From: Tetmemena sp. SeJ-2015
Taxonomy: Eukaryota; Ciliophora; Spirotrichea; Sporadotrichida; Oxytrichidae
Assembly (NCBI GenBank): GCA_027382625.1
Contig: JAJKFJ010021112.1
Location: 1-18,293, forward strand
Reading direction: 5' to 3'
Length of the DNA stretch: 18,293 bases
The notes under the pieces were generated by a model. That model made no database searches. It worked only from the letters and a program-made list of their open reading frames with translations, and was not told the origin of the DNA. A program made the translations under genes and the position numbers. Shown here piece by piece: positions 1 through 9,616 of this stretch; the stretch's first letter is position 1, and every line of letters begins with the position of its first letter.

Positions 1-510
1 CGTCAAGGTACACGATGTAAGCCCTCTCGCCTTCACTAGCCAGAACTCGCCTATAAACTCTCACTTATGTTCTCAGAATCTCTTCGCGCTTATGACTACT
101 CAGGCTGTAATCGCTTCTCGTGACCTTGAACTTGACGCCATGCGTGTGATAGATTCTTCCCAAAGTGCCCTTGCACAGTTTGACTTCCGGGTATAGACGA
201 TGGAACATTAGGCATCGCTGTGAGAGGGAGTGGTGCTTCCATGTTGCCAAGGTGTGATCGCTCAGAAGGAAGCATAGGTGTTCAAAAGTCAGCCCTGCTC
301 TTGAATATGGGCTTTAGAGTCTCTCGATAGAAGGTTTGAGGGCATCTCGGCAAACTTTCTGAATAGAGTACAAGCCACCTCCAGGGGCAGCCTTTATTTC
401 AGAGTAGGTCAATAGACCAAGCTTTCAGAATTTGGGTTTTTAAAGATCTGTACCTCAGCAGGATTATAAGCTGGGTGAGCTCCGAGGAAAGCCCCTTTTC
501 CTTTCTGCAT
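1..510 (-). pseudogene. TBE/Tc1-mariner-type transposase, N-terminal part, frameshifted and cut by window edge
   Basis: Read on the minus strand with TAA/TAG as Gln. An ATG at 510 opens MQKGKGAFLGAHPAYNP and runs to a TGA near 410; the protein then continues one frame over (LTYSEIKAAPGGG...) without a break to the window edge. The middle has a helix-turn-helix/winged-helix look (SLSQRCLMFHRLYPEV, then KGTLGRIYHTHGVKFKVT), as in the DNA-binding half of IS630/Tc1/mariner transposases. The last residues, AYIVYLD, match the strand that carries the first catalytic Asp (codon 4-2). One in-frame TAA (Gln) lies just after residues EEILRT. The catalytic domain would continue beyond position 1. The frameshift near 410 suggests a dead copy. 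The family call is firm; the specific TBE assignment is inferred from the accessory genes next to it. Confidence 0.75.
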
Positions 511-652
511 TGCAATGTTAAAAAAAATTTTTAAAATTTAAACCCCCTTTCTTTACCCTTTATCTTCTCAAATCCTTCTTAAATTCTTTTGGTTTAAATA
601 TTTCCTTTCTCTTTTTTTCCTAATCTATTTAATTTTGAATTTATTTTACATT

Positions 653-674
653 AAAACCCCCAAAACCCCCAAAA
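653..674 (+). repeat. Telomere-like C5A4 tract
   Basis: AAAACCCCCAAAACCCCC followed by AAAA. Hypotrich telomeres are C4A4 repeats and TBE transposons carry C4A4 tracts at their ends. Here the C run is 5, not 4, and only two units are present, so this may be a degraded transposon end or chance. Confidence 0.35.
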
Positions 675-745
675 TATAAAAGGGAAAATTTTAAAAAAAT
701 AAGTTGTGTACCTTAAAAAAGGAAATTTTCTTTCGTTTCTAGGAA

Positions 746-766
746 GGGGCCCCCCTTGGGGGCCCC
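746..766. repeat. GC-only inverted repeat (hairpin)
   Basis: GGGGCCCCC, a 3-base loop CTT, then GGGGGCCCC. A similar GGGGCCCC followed by [G/A]TCTT occurs in the same orientation at about 2599-2611, so the two could mark copies of one repeat. Confidence 0.5.
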
Positions 767-877
767 GTCTTGCCCCTCAATTCTCTAAATTTTTATACCT
801 TTTTAAGGCTTCCTCTATCCCCAAGATAACTGAGTTTTAGGTTTCATAGGTTTTTTATTATTACTCTCTAACTTTTT

Positions 878-2271
878 TCAAAGGTTTGTCCCTTTTTGTT
901 ATTTTTAAAATTTGTTTTGTTGCGAATTATATTGCATTAAATCTTCACTTTCAACTAGAGTTTTTCCTCGGGTTTTCCCCATGTCGCATTCAAGTATGTT
1001 TTAAATAAAAGACCAAATGTCCACTCCACTGAACCGTTGGGGCCAAGTTTGCCCACTAGGGGAAGAAAGCCTGCAGTTCATTGCACCGATGTTCCTCAAT
1101 TTTTTTCTTTTTCTTACAACTCTGTTGAAGTCTATGACATTTGAAACTGAGGGGTTTTCAAAGTTTATCATAAATGTTCTCGGCTTGAGTTTCTCTGTGC
1201 AAAATCCCAACCCCTTTTGCAACTCCATAAATCCTCTAACGGGGGTCAGTAAAATCAGAAAGCTAGTATTTTTTTGGCGCCCTCTTTTGCTGAAAAATTC
1301 TCTTGGGTTGATTTTCCACTTTTTTGGGGAAAGGCGGAATGGCAATGAAAACATGATCGAAAAAGAACACCAGCAAGATGAAAAAAACGTATTTTCAAGT
1401 TTTTGTCCCTCGCTTCTCTCAAACCACTTGTCAGTTCGGTTCGCGAACTCAAAAACTCTCTCTTCCTTCTTTACAAGTATTCGAAAGGGGAAAATCTTGA
1501 AAGCATACTCTTTTTGTATGATGGTTTCTTTTCCGCTTCGCATCAGCAAGGTGGAGGTAATTTGAACAAACTCCTCCAAATTTACAACTCTCAAGCATGG
1601 AGTTTTGTTTTGAGCTAGTGAAATTTTCTGACACCATACACTAAGGCTTTGATTCATGAACTAAATCTTCCTCTTTTTTCTCCTCTTGTTTCCCTCTTTA
1701 TTTGAACCTTGTAAGGGTATCGTGCTTCCCTTCTTAGCGGCACCATCTTTAAAGTTTCTTTATCCTCAAATTAGGGAACTCAGCCATTTTTGTTCTTTTT
1801 TCCATGTGTTTTTTTTTAGGAAACAGATTTAGAGAATGTCTCTTACAAGTTTAGCAAGGATAGCGACCCTCCACTTTCTAATGCTTCATTATAGATCTTA
1901 GGTTTGTCTGAGGGGACTTCCTTGATTTTGCCGCTTGAGGCCCCGAGGATATTCAACTGTCGTTTACATTTTCTCGCATTCAAAAAGTTTTTTCTCCTCT
2001 TTTATCTCTGGAGCAGCAAAAAAGAGGAGCATCAGGGGCCCATAGTTTAAACTCCCACCGACTTCTCAACTTTGGCTTGACAATTTAAAGGGACAGAGAT
2101 CTCTTGCTCGAGCTCAAGTTCAGAGAGCTCTCCCCTTTCACTTTTTTTAAAACAGCATCTTGTTTGGTTGCTTTTCCGAACATTAGTTTTTGCTTGTGTT
2201 TCTAAGGTTTTACTTGTCTCTTGAAATTTTCCTTTTAAAATTTTAAATTTTAAATTTTGAAGACCCCCCAC
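878..2271 (-). pseudogene. TBE-type accessory gene: zinc-finger-like region plus protein-kinase-like domain, frameshifted
   Basis: A coherent protein can be followed on the minus strand for about 460 codons, but through several frames. 2271-2032 ends at a TGA (…EKSVGVQTMGP). 2031-1886 and 2031-1780 are two overlapping frames holding KLFECEK and RKCKRQ, which joined would give a C-x2-C zinc-finger start. The longest frame, about 1765-878, reads through a TAA at 1003-1001 to a true TGA at 880-878. In that frame EYAFKIF (Lys codon 1498-1496) resembles the kinase VAIK lysine, KKEERVFEF the αC glutamate, LKPRTFMI the catalytic loop and NVIDFN (Asp codon 1132-1130) the DFG position. The usual HRD Asp and the Asn of the loop are not intact. 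TBE transposons are described as carrying a ~57-kDa ORF beside the transposase; size and domains fit, but that identity is inferred. The start codon is unclear. Confidence 0.6.
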
Positions 2272-2789
2272 TTTTTATTTTTATGTATGGTTGCAAGCTG
2301 TTCCCTTTTTAAAAATTAAAAGATTTTTAGTTTTTATTTTCTTAACTTTCTTTTTTATTATTTTGAAATTTTAAAAAATTTTTTTCGCTGGGATTTTTTA
2401 GAAAAAGTTAAAACCAATTGAGGGGAATTTAATTCCCTTAACCCTTTATAATTACTTAAAAAAATTAAAAAAATCCTAATTTATTCAAGGAAAATTTAAA
2501 AATAATAATTAATTTTCAGCAACTTTAGTAAATTTCTAAATAATTAAGTTTTTAAATATAATTTTGTTTTTAATTTAATGGAGCCCCCATATAAAAAAGG
2601 GGCCCCATCTTTACAACTTGCACCTGATTCCCTTTTTTAAATTCTCTAGCTCTATCTATTTCGGGTTGTCATTTTAGGAAATTTACTATTAAATAGTTTA
2701 AAACTTTAGTTCGTTCGGATCAGATCAAAAAATAATAACTTTTATTTTCAAATAGAACAAGATACTCGAGCAAGATGTGGAAAACTTGA
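2272..2789. other. AT-rich intergenic DNA, no gene seen
   Basis: Long A and T runs lie between two diverging broken genes. A GC-rich patch at 2580-2606 (GGAGCCCCC ... GGGGCCCC) interrupts it. If the flanking genes belonged to one element, their promoters would lie here. Confidence 0.4.
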
Positions 2790-3569
2790 ATGTTTAAACG
2801 TTTTAAAAGGGAAGGGGCAAGAGTTGAGCAACAGTTTCCGAACAAGGAAGCCCCCTACAGGTACCCACTTTTCAAGGGAAGAAGCTCTCAGGGTATGGAG
2901 TAACAAAAATCTTAGTTGGTTTGTTCCTTCCGACAATGTATGGAACAAAGATCTCTTTCCTCAAAGCAATTCTTGCTGATGAGAAGAAAGCTCTCAAAAC
3001 AATCGATGTCAACATGATGGAGATCCCAAACTATCATGAGATCTCAGTCACTAATATGTATGACGATGCGATGGAAGATCCGGAGGTTGCTCTATTCCTT
3101 CCAAACAAGGAACAACTCTCAAACAAGTTGCCAGAACGAAGGTTCTTCTTTGGCGTCCTTGCTACTGTACGTGCAGAGTACCTCAAAGAGACATTGAAGA
3201 TGCACACAGGAAGAGATTCTAAGTAGAGGAAAACGACCCAAATAAACAAGGAATAGTTATCAGCGACGAATGGTTTGAGCAGCTTCAGAAGTATCCCTAC
3301 TTCTCTAGTAAGTTTTAGAGTTTAACTGTGTAGAGAAACCTGGCACTGGCATCTACTTAATGAAGGAGAGAGCAAAGGTATTCAGAGCACGGAAGCAAAA
3401 TACAAGCATCGAGGTGAGCAAGCGTCTATCACTATACAAACTTAGGGACGACGAGATGCACATAGATGCGGGAGCAGGTTCGAAGATGAGGAAGCTAGGT
3501 CCATCTGGCCCAACAGAAGAGAGAAAGGAACCTCTTAAGAATCCCTTCTTCCCAGATAAGCAAAAGTGA
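2790..3569 (+). pseudogene. Second transposon accessory gene (possible TBE 22-kDa-type ORF), frameshifted
   Basis: A plus-strand protein can be read in four successive frames: ATG 2790 (MFKRFKREGARVEQQFPNK), then 2828-3226 (…GYGVTKILVGLFLPTMYG …), then about 3223-3363 (NDPNKQGIVISDEWFEQLQ), then about 3330-3569 (CVEKPGTGIYLMKERAKVF … PFFPDKQK, TGA 3567-3569). Codon use is markedly less AT-rich than the surroundings and each segment is protein-like up to the point where the next takes over, so at least three frameshifts have hit a ~260-codon gene. I do not recognise a domain. It sits directly upstream of a transposase C-terminal piece on the same strand, which is why I group it with the transposon. 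Equating it with the TBE 22-kDa ORF is a guess from size and neighbourhood. Confidence 0.55.
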
Positions 3570-3587
3570 CTTAAGTCATTAAGTTAA

Positions 3588-3906
3588 GCTTAAATACTTT
3601 TCCCAATCATTCATCGCTTCACAGAGGTACTTGAAACAGCCAACGATTCAAAGTTGTAGTGCTCTTCAATGCAGAGTACTCACCATGACTCAATCCTATC
3701 GAACAGCTCTTCTCATTTGTGAAGCTGCAGCTTCGCTCACGCAAGATAGCTAAAAAGTAAGATTGACTCCGTCCTAACTCTACAGAGAGAATCTAGTCTC
3801 AGCTGTAGCCGAGGTGCTCTAGTGAATGACTGCAAGCGATGTCAGCAAGCTGTGGGTGCTCAGTATCAAGAGATGGCTCCAGACAATCAGGTTCGGATTC
3901 GTGTGA
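3588..3906 (+). pseudogene. IS630/Tc1/mariner transposase, C-terminal fragment with NPIE motif
   Basis: Plus-strand remnant. PIIHRFTEVLETANDSKL resembles the region around the second catalytic Asp (DNASIH-type), though the Asp itself is missing. After a one-base shift comes VVLFNAEYSP, a TGA (3686-3688), then LNPIEQLFSFVKLQLRSRK. LNPIE is the hallmark of the third catalytic residue (Glu codon 3701-3703). A further shift leads to LYRENLVSAVAEVLQ, another TGA, then MTASDVSKLWVLSIKRWLQ and a TGA at 3904-3906, a typical family tail. Frameshifts and stops make this dead. It could be the other half of a transposase related to the one at 1-510, but the strand is opposite. Confidence 0.75.
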
Positions 3907-4310
3907 ACAGCGGTCAAAGTCAAAATCAGAAACAGGAACTTTCGAAATCAGCGATCTTACTTTGCATTTGTCAACGTCTAACTTAAATTATCTAACTCAC
4001 TCTATATTTACCTATCGAGTCATTATTTTAGCCAGATCGCCATAATTCTACCGAGCGAGTCGTGATTTTAGCTATCTATACTTTAAATTATCTAGAACCA
4101 GGTTTGAATTCGTCTGAACAGTGTCAAAGTTGAAATCAAAGACAAGCACTTTATAGATCAGCGATCCAATCTTCAATTTGACAATGTCAATCTTAAAATA
4201 TCTAGCTCACTCTATATTTATCTAGCAAGTCATTATTTTAGCTATCTCACTGTATTTCTACCGAACGAGTCATAATTTTAGCCAACTCTACTTTATTTTC
4301 GCTAGCTCAC
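3888..4310. repeat. 211-bp tandem duplication, two copies, with shorter internal repeats
   Basis: Copy 1 begins CAGGTTCGGATTCGTGTGAA at 3888 and copy 2 CAGGTTTGAATTCGTCTGAA at 4099, giving a period of 211. The copies are diverged. Within each, a ~40-bp unit recurs around GAGTCATTATTTTAGC (near 4018, 4058, 4229 and 4267). The repeat starts inside the last codons of the transposase fragment, so the terminal region of the transposon appears to have been duplicated. Confidence 0.7.
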
Positions 4311-4623
4311 TCTAAAACTGACGATCTCACTGGATTTTCAGTTAGAGAGGTCCAGCACTGTCGAGCGATTCCGAGGATAATTTAAACCCTTGCTAAATGT
4401 GAATTAATTTAACTTTTGACTATCACCCTGATTCTTACAATAATTTAAGAAATTTGTAAATCAATGAGATGTAGAATATTATTCAAAATAATAAAATTCA
4501 TATTTTATGTGTTTTTGAATCTTTTATAAACTTCTAAATATAGTCGAAATTTTAATTAAAATCGATGATTGGTTAAAATAATAAAGGGAGAGTTACAACT
4601 TCGTGTCAGTTGAAATAGCAGAT
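4311..4623. other. AT-rich stretch, no gene seen
   Basis: The leftmost ~70 bases are degenerate continuation of the tandem repeat; the rest is AT-rich with no coherent frame on either strand. Confidence 0.4.
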
Positions 4624-4836
4624 TCACCTCCTAATCTGCAGCTTTTTCAAGAGATAATCAAAAACTAATGTGACTTTAATTATCTTCACATCACCTCTCA
4701 GCAGCGAGATATGACTCACGCACTTTTCTTCTTCCTCATCATCATCATCTTCGTCTGAACTTGTGTCGCTTATAACTCTCGACGGAGCGCTCCCACATAA
4801 AAAGTTGCAAGGATAAAAAGTACTTAGAAATTTCAT
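4624..4836 (-). CDS. Small acidic hypothetical ORF or exon
   Basis: ATG at 4836 to a true TGA at 4626-4624, 70 codons. The product has a central acidic run (DTSSDEDDDDEEEE) followed by a basic/hydrophobic end (VKIIKVTLVFDYLLKKLQIRR). Base composition here is clearly richer in G and C than in the neighbouring hundreds of bases, which supports a coding or somatic segment. I do not recognise a family. Part of the acidic run comes from a simple (TCA/TCT)n stretch, so it could also be a chance frame over a microsatellite. There are no neighbouring genes. Confidence 0.35.
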   Translation of the reverse strand: MKFLSTFYPCNFLCGSAPSRVISDTSSDEDDDDEEEEKCVSHISLLRGDVKIIKVTLVFDYLLKKLQIRR

Positions 4837-5475
4837 GCTGAATCGAATGGTCTAATAATTATTCAATTTTGAGATACTTCAACTGTCACTGATTCATTCC
4901 ATTTTAATTTAAAATCTAATTTAATTCTCTTTTTTATTAAATTATCAACTATAATAGAAGCATCAGTAAATAAAAATTAAAAACATGTAACTATTTTTGA
5001 AGAAAAAATATATGTAATTTATCTATTATTTAAAATAACAAAGAATAAAAACAACCGAGCTTTGGACTATGTTTTAAATAATTTCAGAGGGATTTGGACT
5101 TCTCACAATATTTAAAATGCTATAAAAGCATTCATAAACTTTATTCCTCGATATTTTAATTAACATTATCTATATTATAGCAATATTTTAAATAAATAAA
5201 GAACGCTTAGCAGATAATAATTTTTGAATTTTCTTAAGTTGGAGATTGTATTTATTATAAAATAGAAATTCCCATAATTTGAATAAACAACAAATCTAAT
5301 AAAAATATTATATTTATTGTATTAAAATATCCTTCTCCTTTTTATTTTAAAAAAAAATGAAATTTAATAATAATTATATATTTTTATTTATGAGAATCAG
5401 AATATACTTGTCACTTCGAATGAAAAATCGAATATTATTAAGCAAGCTAATATTGATCTAATAAGTTAACTTTCC
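4837..5475. other. AT-rich DNA, nothing recognised
   Basis: Extremely AT-rich on both strands with no long frame under either code. Confidence 0.4.
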
Positions 5476-6976
5476 TTATTATAGAACTAGTTAATATTTT
5501 AAAAATTTGCGAGGAAAATATAACTCTAAGGGTAGCATATACCTATAGTCATCTAAAGTTCATTAGCATGGATGTGATGTAGGAAACGTAGAGGTTCAAT
5601 GCATCATTATCACTACAGAAGCAATAAGCAAGTGCGCTCTCACATCTCACGCTGAGTAATACTGAATTGCATCTAGAGCGCGCATCGAAACTTCAACTGC
5701 GATAGAGAGTGAAGAGCTAGCAAGCATATACTCTTTATATACTGTGTATTTACTCTATGTCACTCACTTATCTCTATACACTCTAAGTATAAATGATGAT
5801 TATATACTTGAAATGATAAGTGATGAAGAGTGCAAATTCATTTCCATTTGATAGCGTAATTTACTTGAGTGCGCTCAATGTGCGATAGGTGCGCCGTGAA
5901 AAGCTCTCTCGAATGATGCTACTTGCGCACTTGTTGCATATAGAAAATGTAGAGAGGAGAGGCTTGCACTGAAAAGTGCGATAGTCATTCTCACTCCACC
6001 ATACTTAAGTTTGTACTTGTATCGCAATATACACGCATGCCATGAGTGCGCATACTATGATTCATGTTTGCACAGGATGTATGAATTGAATTAGAATGCA
6101 GGAGTAGTGATGCACTTCGCGCACATAGAATTTGCAGTGAAAGATTGCGCTCTCAATCAAAGTGCGATAGTGTACTTCATTCTCTTAATAATGATATAAC
6201 CAATAATCCCTTTAACTTAATAATCATATACTTATAATTGATCATAACTTTAATCGATCATTATTAATAGAGTGAAGTACACTATCGCACTTTGATTGAG
6301 AGCGCAATCTTTCACTGCAAACTCTATGTGCGCGAAGTGCATCACTACTCCTGCATTCTAATTCAATTCATACATCCTGTGCAAACATGAATCATAGTAT
6401 GCGCACTCATGGCATGCGTGTATATTGCGATACAAGTACAAACTTAAGTATGGTGGAGTGAGAATGACTATCGCACTTTTCAGTGCAAGCCTCTCCTCTC
6501 TACATTTTCTATATGCAACAAGTGCGCAAGTAGCATCATTCGAGAGAGCTTTTCACGGCGCACCTATCGCACATTGAGCGCACTCAAGTAAATTACGCTA
6601 TCAAATGGAAATGAATTTGCACTCTTCAGCACTTATCATTTCAAGTATATAATCATCATTTATACTTAGAGTGTATAGAGATAAGTGAGTGACATAGAGT
6701 AAATACACAGTATATAAAGAGTATATGCTTGCTAGCTCTTCACTCTCTATCGCAGTTGAAGTTTCGATGCGCGCTCTAGATGCAATTCAGTATTACTCAG
6801 CGTGAGATGTGAGAGCGCACTTGCTTATTGCTTCTGTAGTGATAATGATGCATTGAACCTCTACGTTTCCTACATCGCATCCATGCTAATGAACTTTAGA
6901 TGACTATAGGTATATGCTACCCTTAGAGTTATATTTTCCTCGCAAATTTTTAAAATATTAACTAGTTCTATAATAA
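5476..6976. mobile_element. 1.5-kb near-perfect palindrome (fold-back element)
   Basis: The left arm 5476-6195 and right arm 6257-6976 are reverse complements, each 720 bp with no length difference; I count about five mismatches. The spacer is 61 bp (6196-6256). The ends are TTATTATAG...CTATAATAA. The flanks show no clear target duplication, although a TA duplication could be hidden in the TTA ends. The arms are richer in G and C than the flanks and contain recurring words such as AGTGCGATAG and GTGCGCTC, but no protein frame I can support. The near identity of the arms suggests recent formation or ongoing homogenisation. A transcript through it would fold into a very long hairpin. Confidence 0.9.
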
Positions 6977-7467
6977 TCATTTATGGATTATACTAAATAA
7001 AAATTAGTCTATGCAGGCCTTTTTGTTCAAGTATCTATTATTTTATTTTTTTATCAGTTAAAAAACATTTATTCTTTACTTTCTTTGGTTAATAAATAGC
7101 TTAGTATTAAATTCTATTTAGGAGCATGAAAATTCTTTATATAATAAATTAGTCTTATTTTTTAGCAAGACCCCACCACATTAATCTAAAACGAAACTGT
7201 TCTTTATTGTTTTCAAGACTTTCTTATCATACCTTAAATATAATATATAAAATCCCTTTTCAAAGATTTATATGTTATCTATAAAATATTAGAATAATGA
7301 TCTACCAATGATATTTGAATAATCATTTATAAGTAGCATAATATCAGAACTGCGAAGCAAGTTGATAGTAAATTAACTGATTCGCATTTCACCTAATTTA
7401 ATTGTCATAATATCACTTCATTTATAACCTTGATCATTCTTAGAATGGAGAATATGACTCGCAAAAA
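6977..7467. other. AT-rich DNA, nothing recognised
   Basis: No supported coding frame or repeat boundary was seen. Confidence 0.4.
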
Positions 7468-7971
7468 TATAGGACAAATAGAAATAGGTGATCACGAAAT
7501 GGAAATAAATTAATTGAAGCGACTCCTAATTACAAGACATAGTTTAATTAGTTTCCAAAAATAATAAATAAAGAAAATTAATGGCACTCAAAAGATTATC
7601 TCGCATCTAATGCGCGATGACATAGCAGATCTCAGTTTCTCATTCTTGCTAAAAATCATAAAATCTAATGGGAGCAATGCAGGTTCATAATAACAATTGC
7701 AGACTTTTCAATGATGAGAATGTATTTCCGCCAATGAAAAAAGCACAATGAGTAGTAATAATACTAATAACTCTACAAAAATAATACCATGCATTAGGGA
7801 AGATATATGTCCGTTGCACTTTAGAAATAACATGCAGATAATTAAAGTCTAGATATATTCGCATTCTGTAGATTGATTGTATTCCGGCTTGTAATTAAAA
7901 AGAATGCTGTTTTCTACTGTTATATTTTGAATTTCTCCATTTCGTGATCATCTATTTCTATTTGTCCTATA
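7468..7971. mobile_element. 504-bp element with ~41-bp terminal inverted repeats (MITE-like)
   Basis: TATAGGACAAATAGAAATAG at 7468 is matched in reverse complement by CTATTTCTATTTGTCCTATA ending at 7971. The similarity extends about 41 bp inwards (to about 7510 and from about 7931) and includes GATCACGAAATGGA. The outermost TATA could include a TA target duplication, the usual Tc1/mariner and ciliate-IES signature. The interior has no protein frame. Confidence 0.7.
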
Positions 7972-9022
7972 ATGATTTCCTTTACAATATTTTTTTTAGT
8001 ATTAATTTCTTTTAACTTAGAGGGCTGCTAAAATAATAAAATTTACTTCAAATTGTAAGCTAGTTTTAAGGGTGTAGGATTTATCTAATGAGAGTATAAT
8101 TGCTTAGATTATATATATATATATTTCTATTAAATTATCTACAAGAAAAATTTGCACATATAATTAAAGAGAATAATATATTCAATATAGGATGAATATG
8201 ATTACTTGATCAAGGGAAGCAAAACCTAATTAAGATAGAAATACTTAAAAAGTAATATACATATTAAATTAGAGATAGTTTTAAAACATTATGTTTTAAA
8301 ATTTAATGAGGGGTCCAGCTTCTACATGTTCAATCTATAAATCAATAAAAGCAGCGATAGTATGTAAAATGGGAAAGTTCTATGAGACTGCTTTTAAAAA
8401 AAAATTATTTTTAGAGTGAGGCTAGATTCCTTAAAATTTTGTATTAAGTGAGAGAGAGTGAGTTCTTCTTGTTCATGGTTTTAACCTTATTCTATTTATT
8501 TTTTAAAAGTACGCAAATAAAGAGAAATAAGTGAATTGAATATTGGTTATAATAATAAGATTAGTCTTAAATATATTTAGTAAGTCGTCATCTCTGAGAA
8601 GGTTTTCAGGTTTGAGAAGAAAAGTAAGGTATGAAATATTTTAATTATTAAATAGGAAAAGATTAGATTTAAATTAAATTTATACATCCCATGGTTAATC
8701 ACTAATCTCTAGAGCGAAATTTTTTTTAAACATTAGACTTTTAATTATAGCTCTGATCTTTATATTAAACACCAATCAATATTAGAATTAAACTATATTA
8801 CCCAATCACTAATCTTTAATCATTTATCCTTAATCACATCTTTAATTAAGAATTGGGCTTTGATCTTATTCTTAAAACCCAATATTTACTTTGCTTATTT
8901 CTCTTTACTAGCATACAATGGAATTAGCTATCTTATCTAAGATAAATCACTTCTTGGCAAAAAAGATGAGCCTTTCTTGTCTTTGACACTTTTTTCTAGA
9001 TTGGAACTTTAAATTGTTAGGC
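7972..9022. other. AT-rich DNA with an (AT)n run, no gene seen
   Basis: There is a TA microsatellite near 8110-8124 and loosely repeated AATCACTAATCT words near 8697 and 8805. No coherent frame was found. Confidence 0.4.
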
Positions 9023-9616
9023 GGGTCCTTTCCTCGACAGTAAAATTTTATATTGAATAAAGGTAATAAAAAAATATGTTTAAAGAATAATTTTCGCTCC
9101 TAAAACTGATTTTTTCTAATTAAAAAAACTTATTGAAGAATCTAAGGCTTCAAATATTAATCCTAATTCAGTCAATTAGAGGTCAGCACCTAAATGAAAT
9201 TTATTTTAAGCTAATCTTTCGCTATTGTAAAATAAACTTAAAATGCAATTTTGAAATAGTGAAACATTTTTTTAATACATTGCATGCTTCAGCAATAAGT
9301 CCGAAGAAGTATAGCTTAAAAATTGTAGCATATTCCAATAATCATGAATTAAAATTGGGATATATAAAAATGTTTCACTATTTCAAAATTGCATTTTAAG
9401 TTTATTTTACAATAGCGAAAGATTAGCTTAAAAAATAAATTTCATTTAGGTGCTGACCTCTAATTGACTGAATTAGGATTAATATTTGAAGCCTTAGATT
9501 CTTCAATAAGTTTTTTTAATTAGAAAAAATCAGTTTTAGGAGCGAAAATTATTCTTTAAACATATTTTTTTATTACCTTTATTCAATATAAAATTTTACT
9601 GTCGAGGAAAGGACCC
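9023..9616. mobile_element. 594-bp fold-back element with ~248-bp arms
   Basis: The left arm 9023-9271 starts GGGTCCTTTCCTCGACAG; the right arm about 9367-9616 ends with its reverse complement. The arms are near-identical, the main difference being a 2-base length change in an A/T run. The spacer is about 95 bp. There is no obvious target duplication; GTTAGGC just left and GTTAAGC 12 bases right of the element are the only similar flank words. The arms are not the same sequence as the 5476-6976 palindrome. Confidence 0.9.

Larger units (their letters stand above)
511..877. other. AT-rich spacer with telomere-like tract and GC-rich hairpin
   Basis: No coding frame was recognised. The spacer holds two C5A4 units in a row (653-674) and a perfect GGGGCCCCC/GGGGGCCCC hairpin (746-766) in otherwise AT-rich DNA. 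Confidence 0.5.

Noticed and set aside
1017..1565. 182-codon plus-strand ORF with hydrophobic stretches
   Set aside because: It is antisense to the kinase-like minus-strand frame, which extends further under the Gln code and has domain motifs.
9133..9399. 88-codon plus-strand ORF
   Set aside because: It runs through the left arm and spacer of the fold-back element and lacks a family or coding-like composition.
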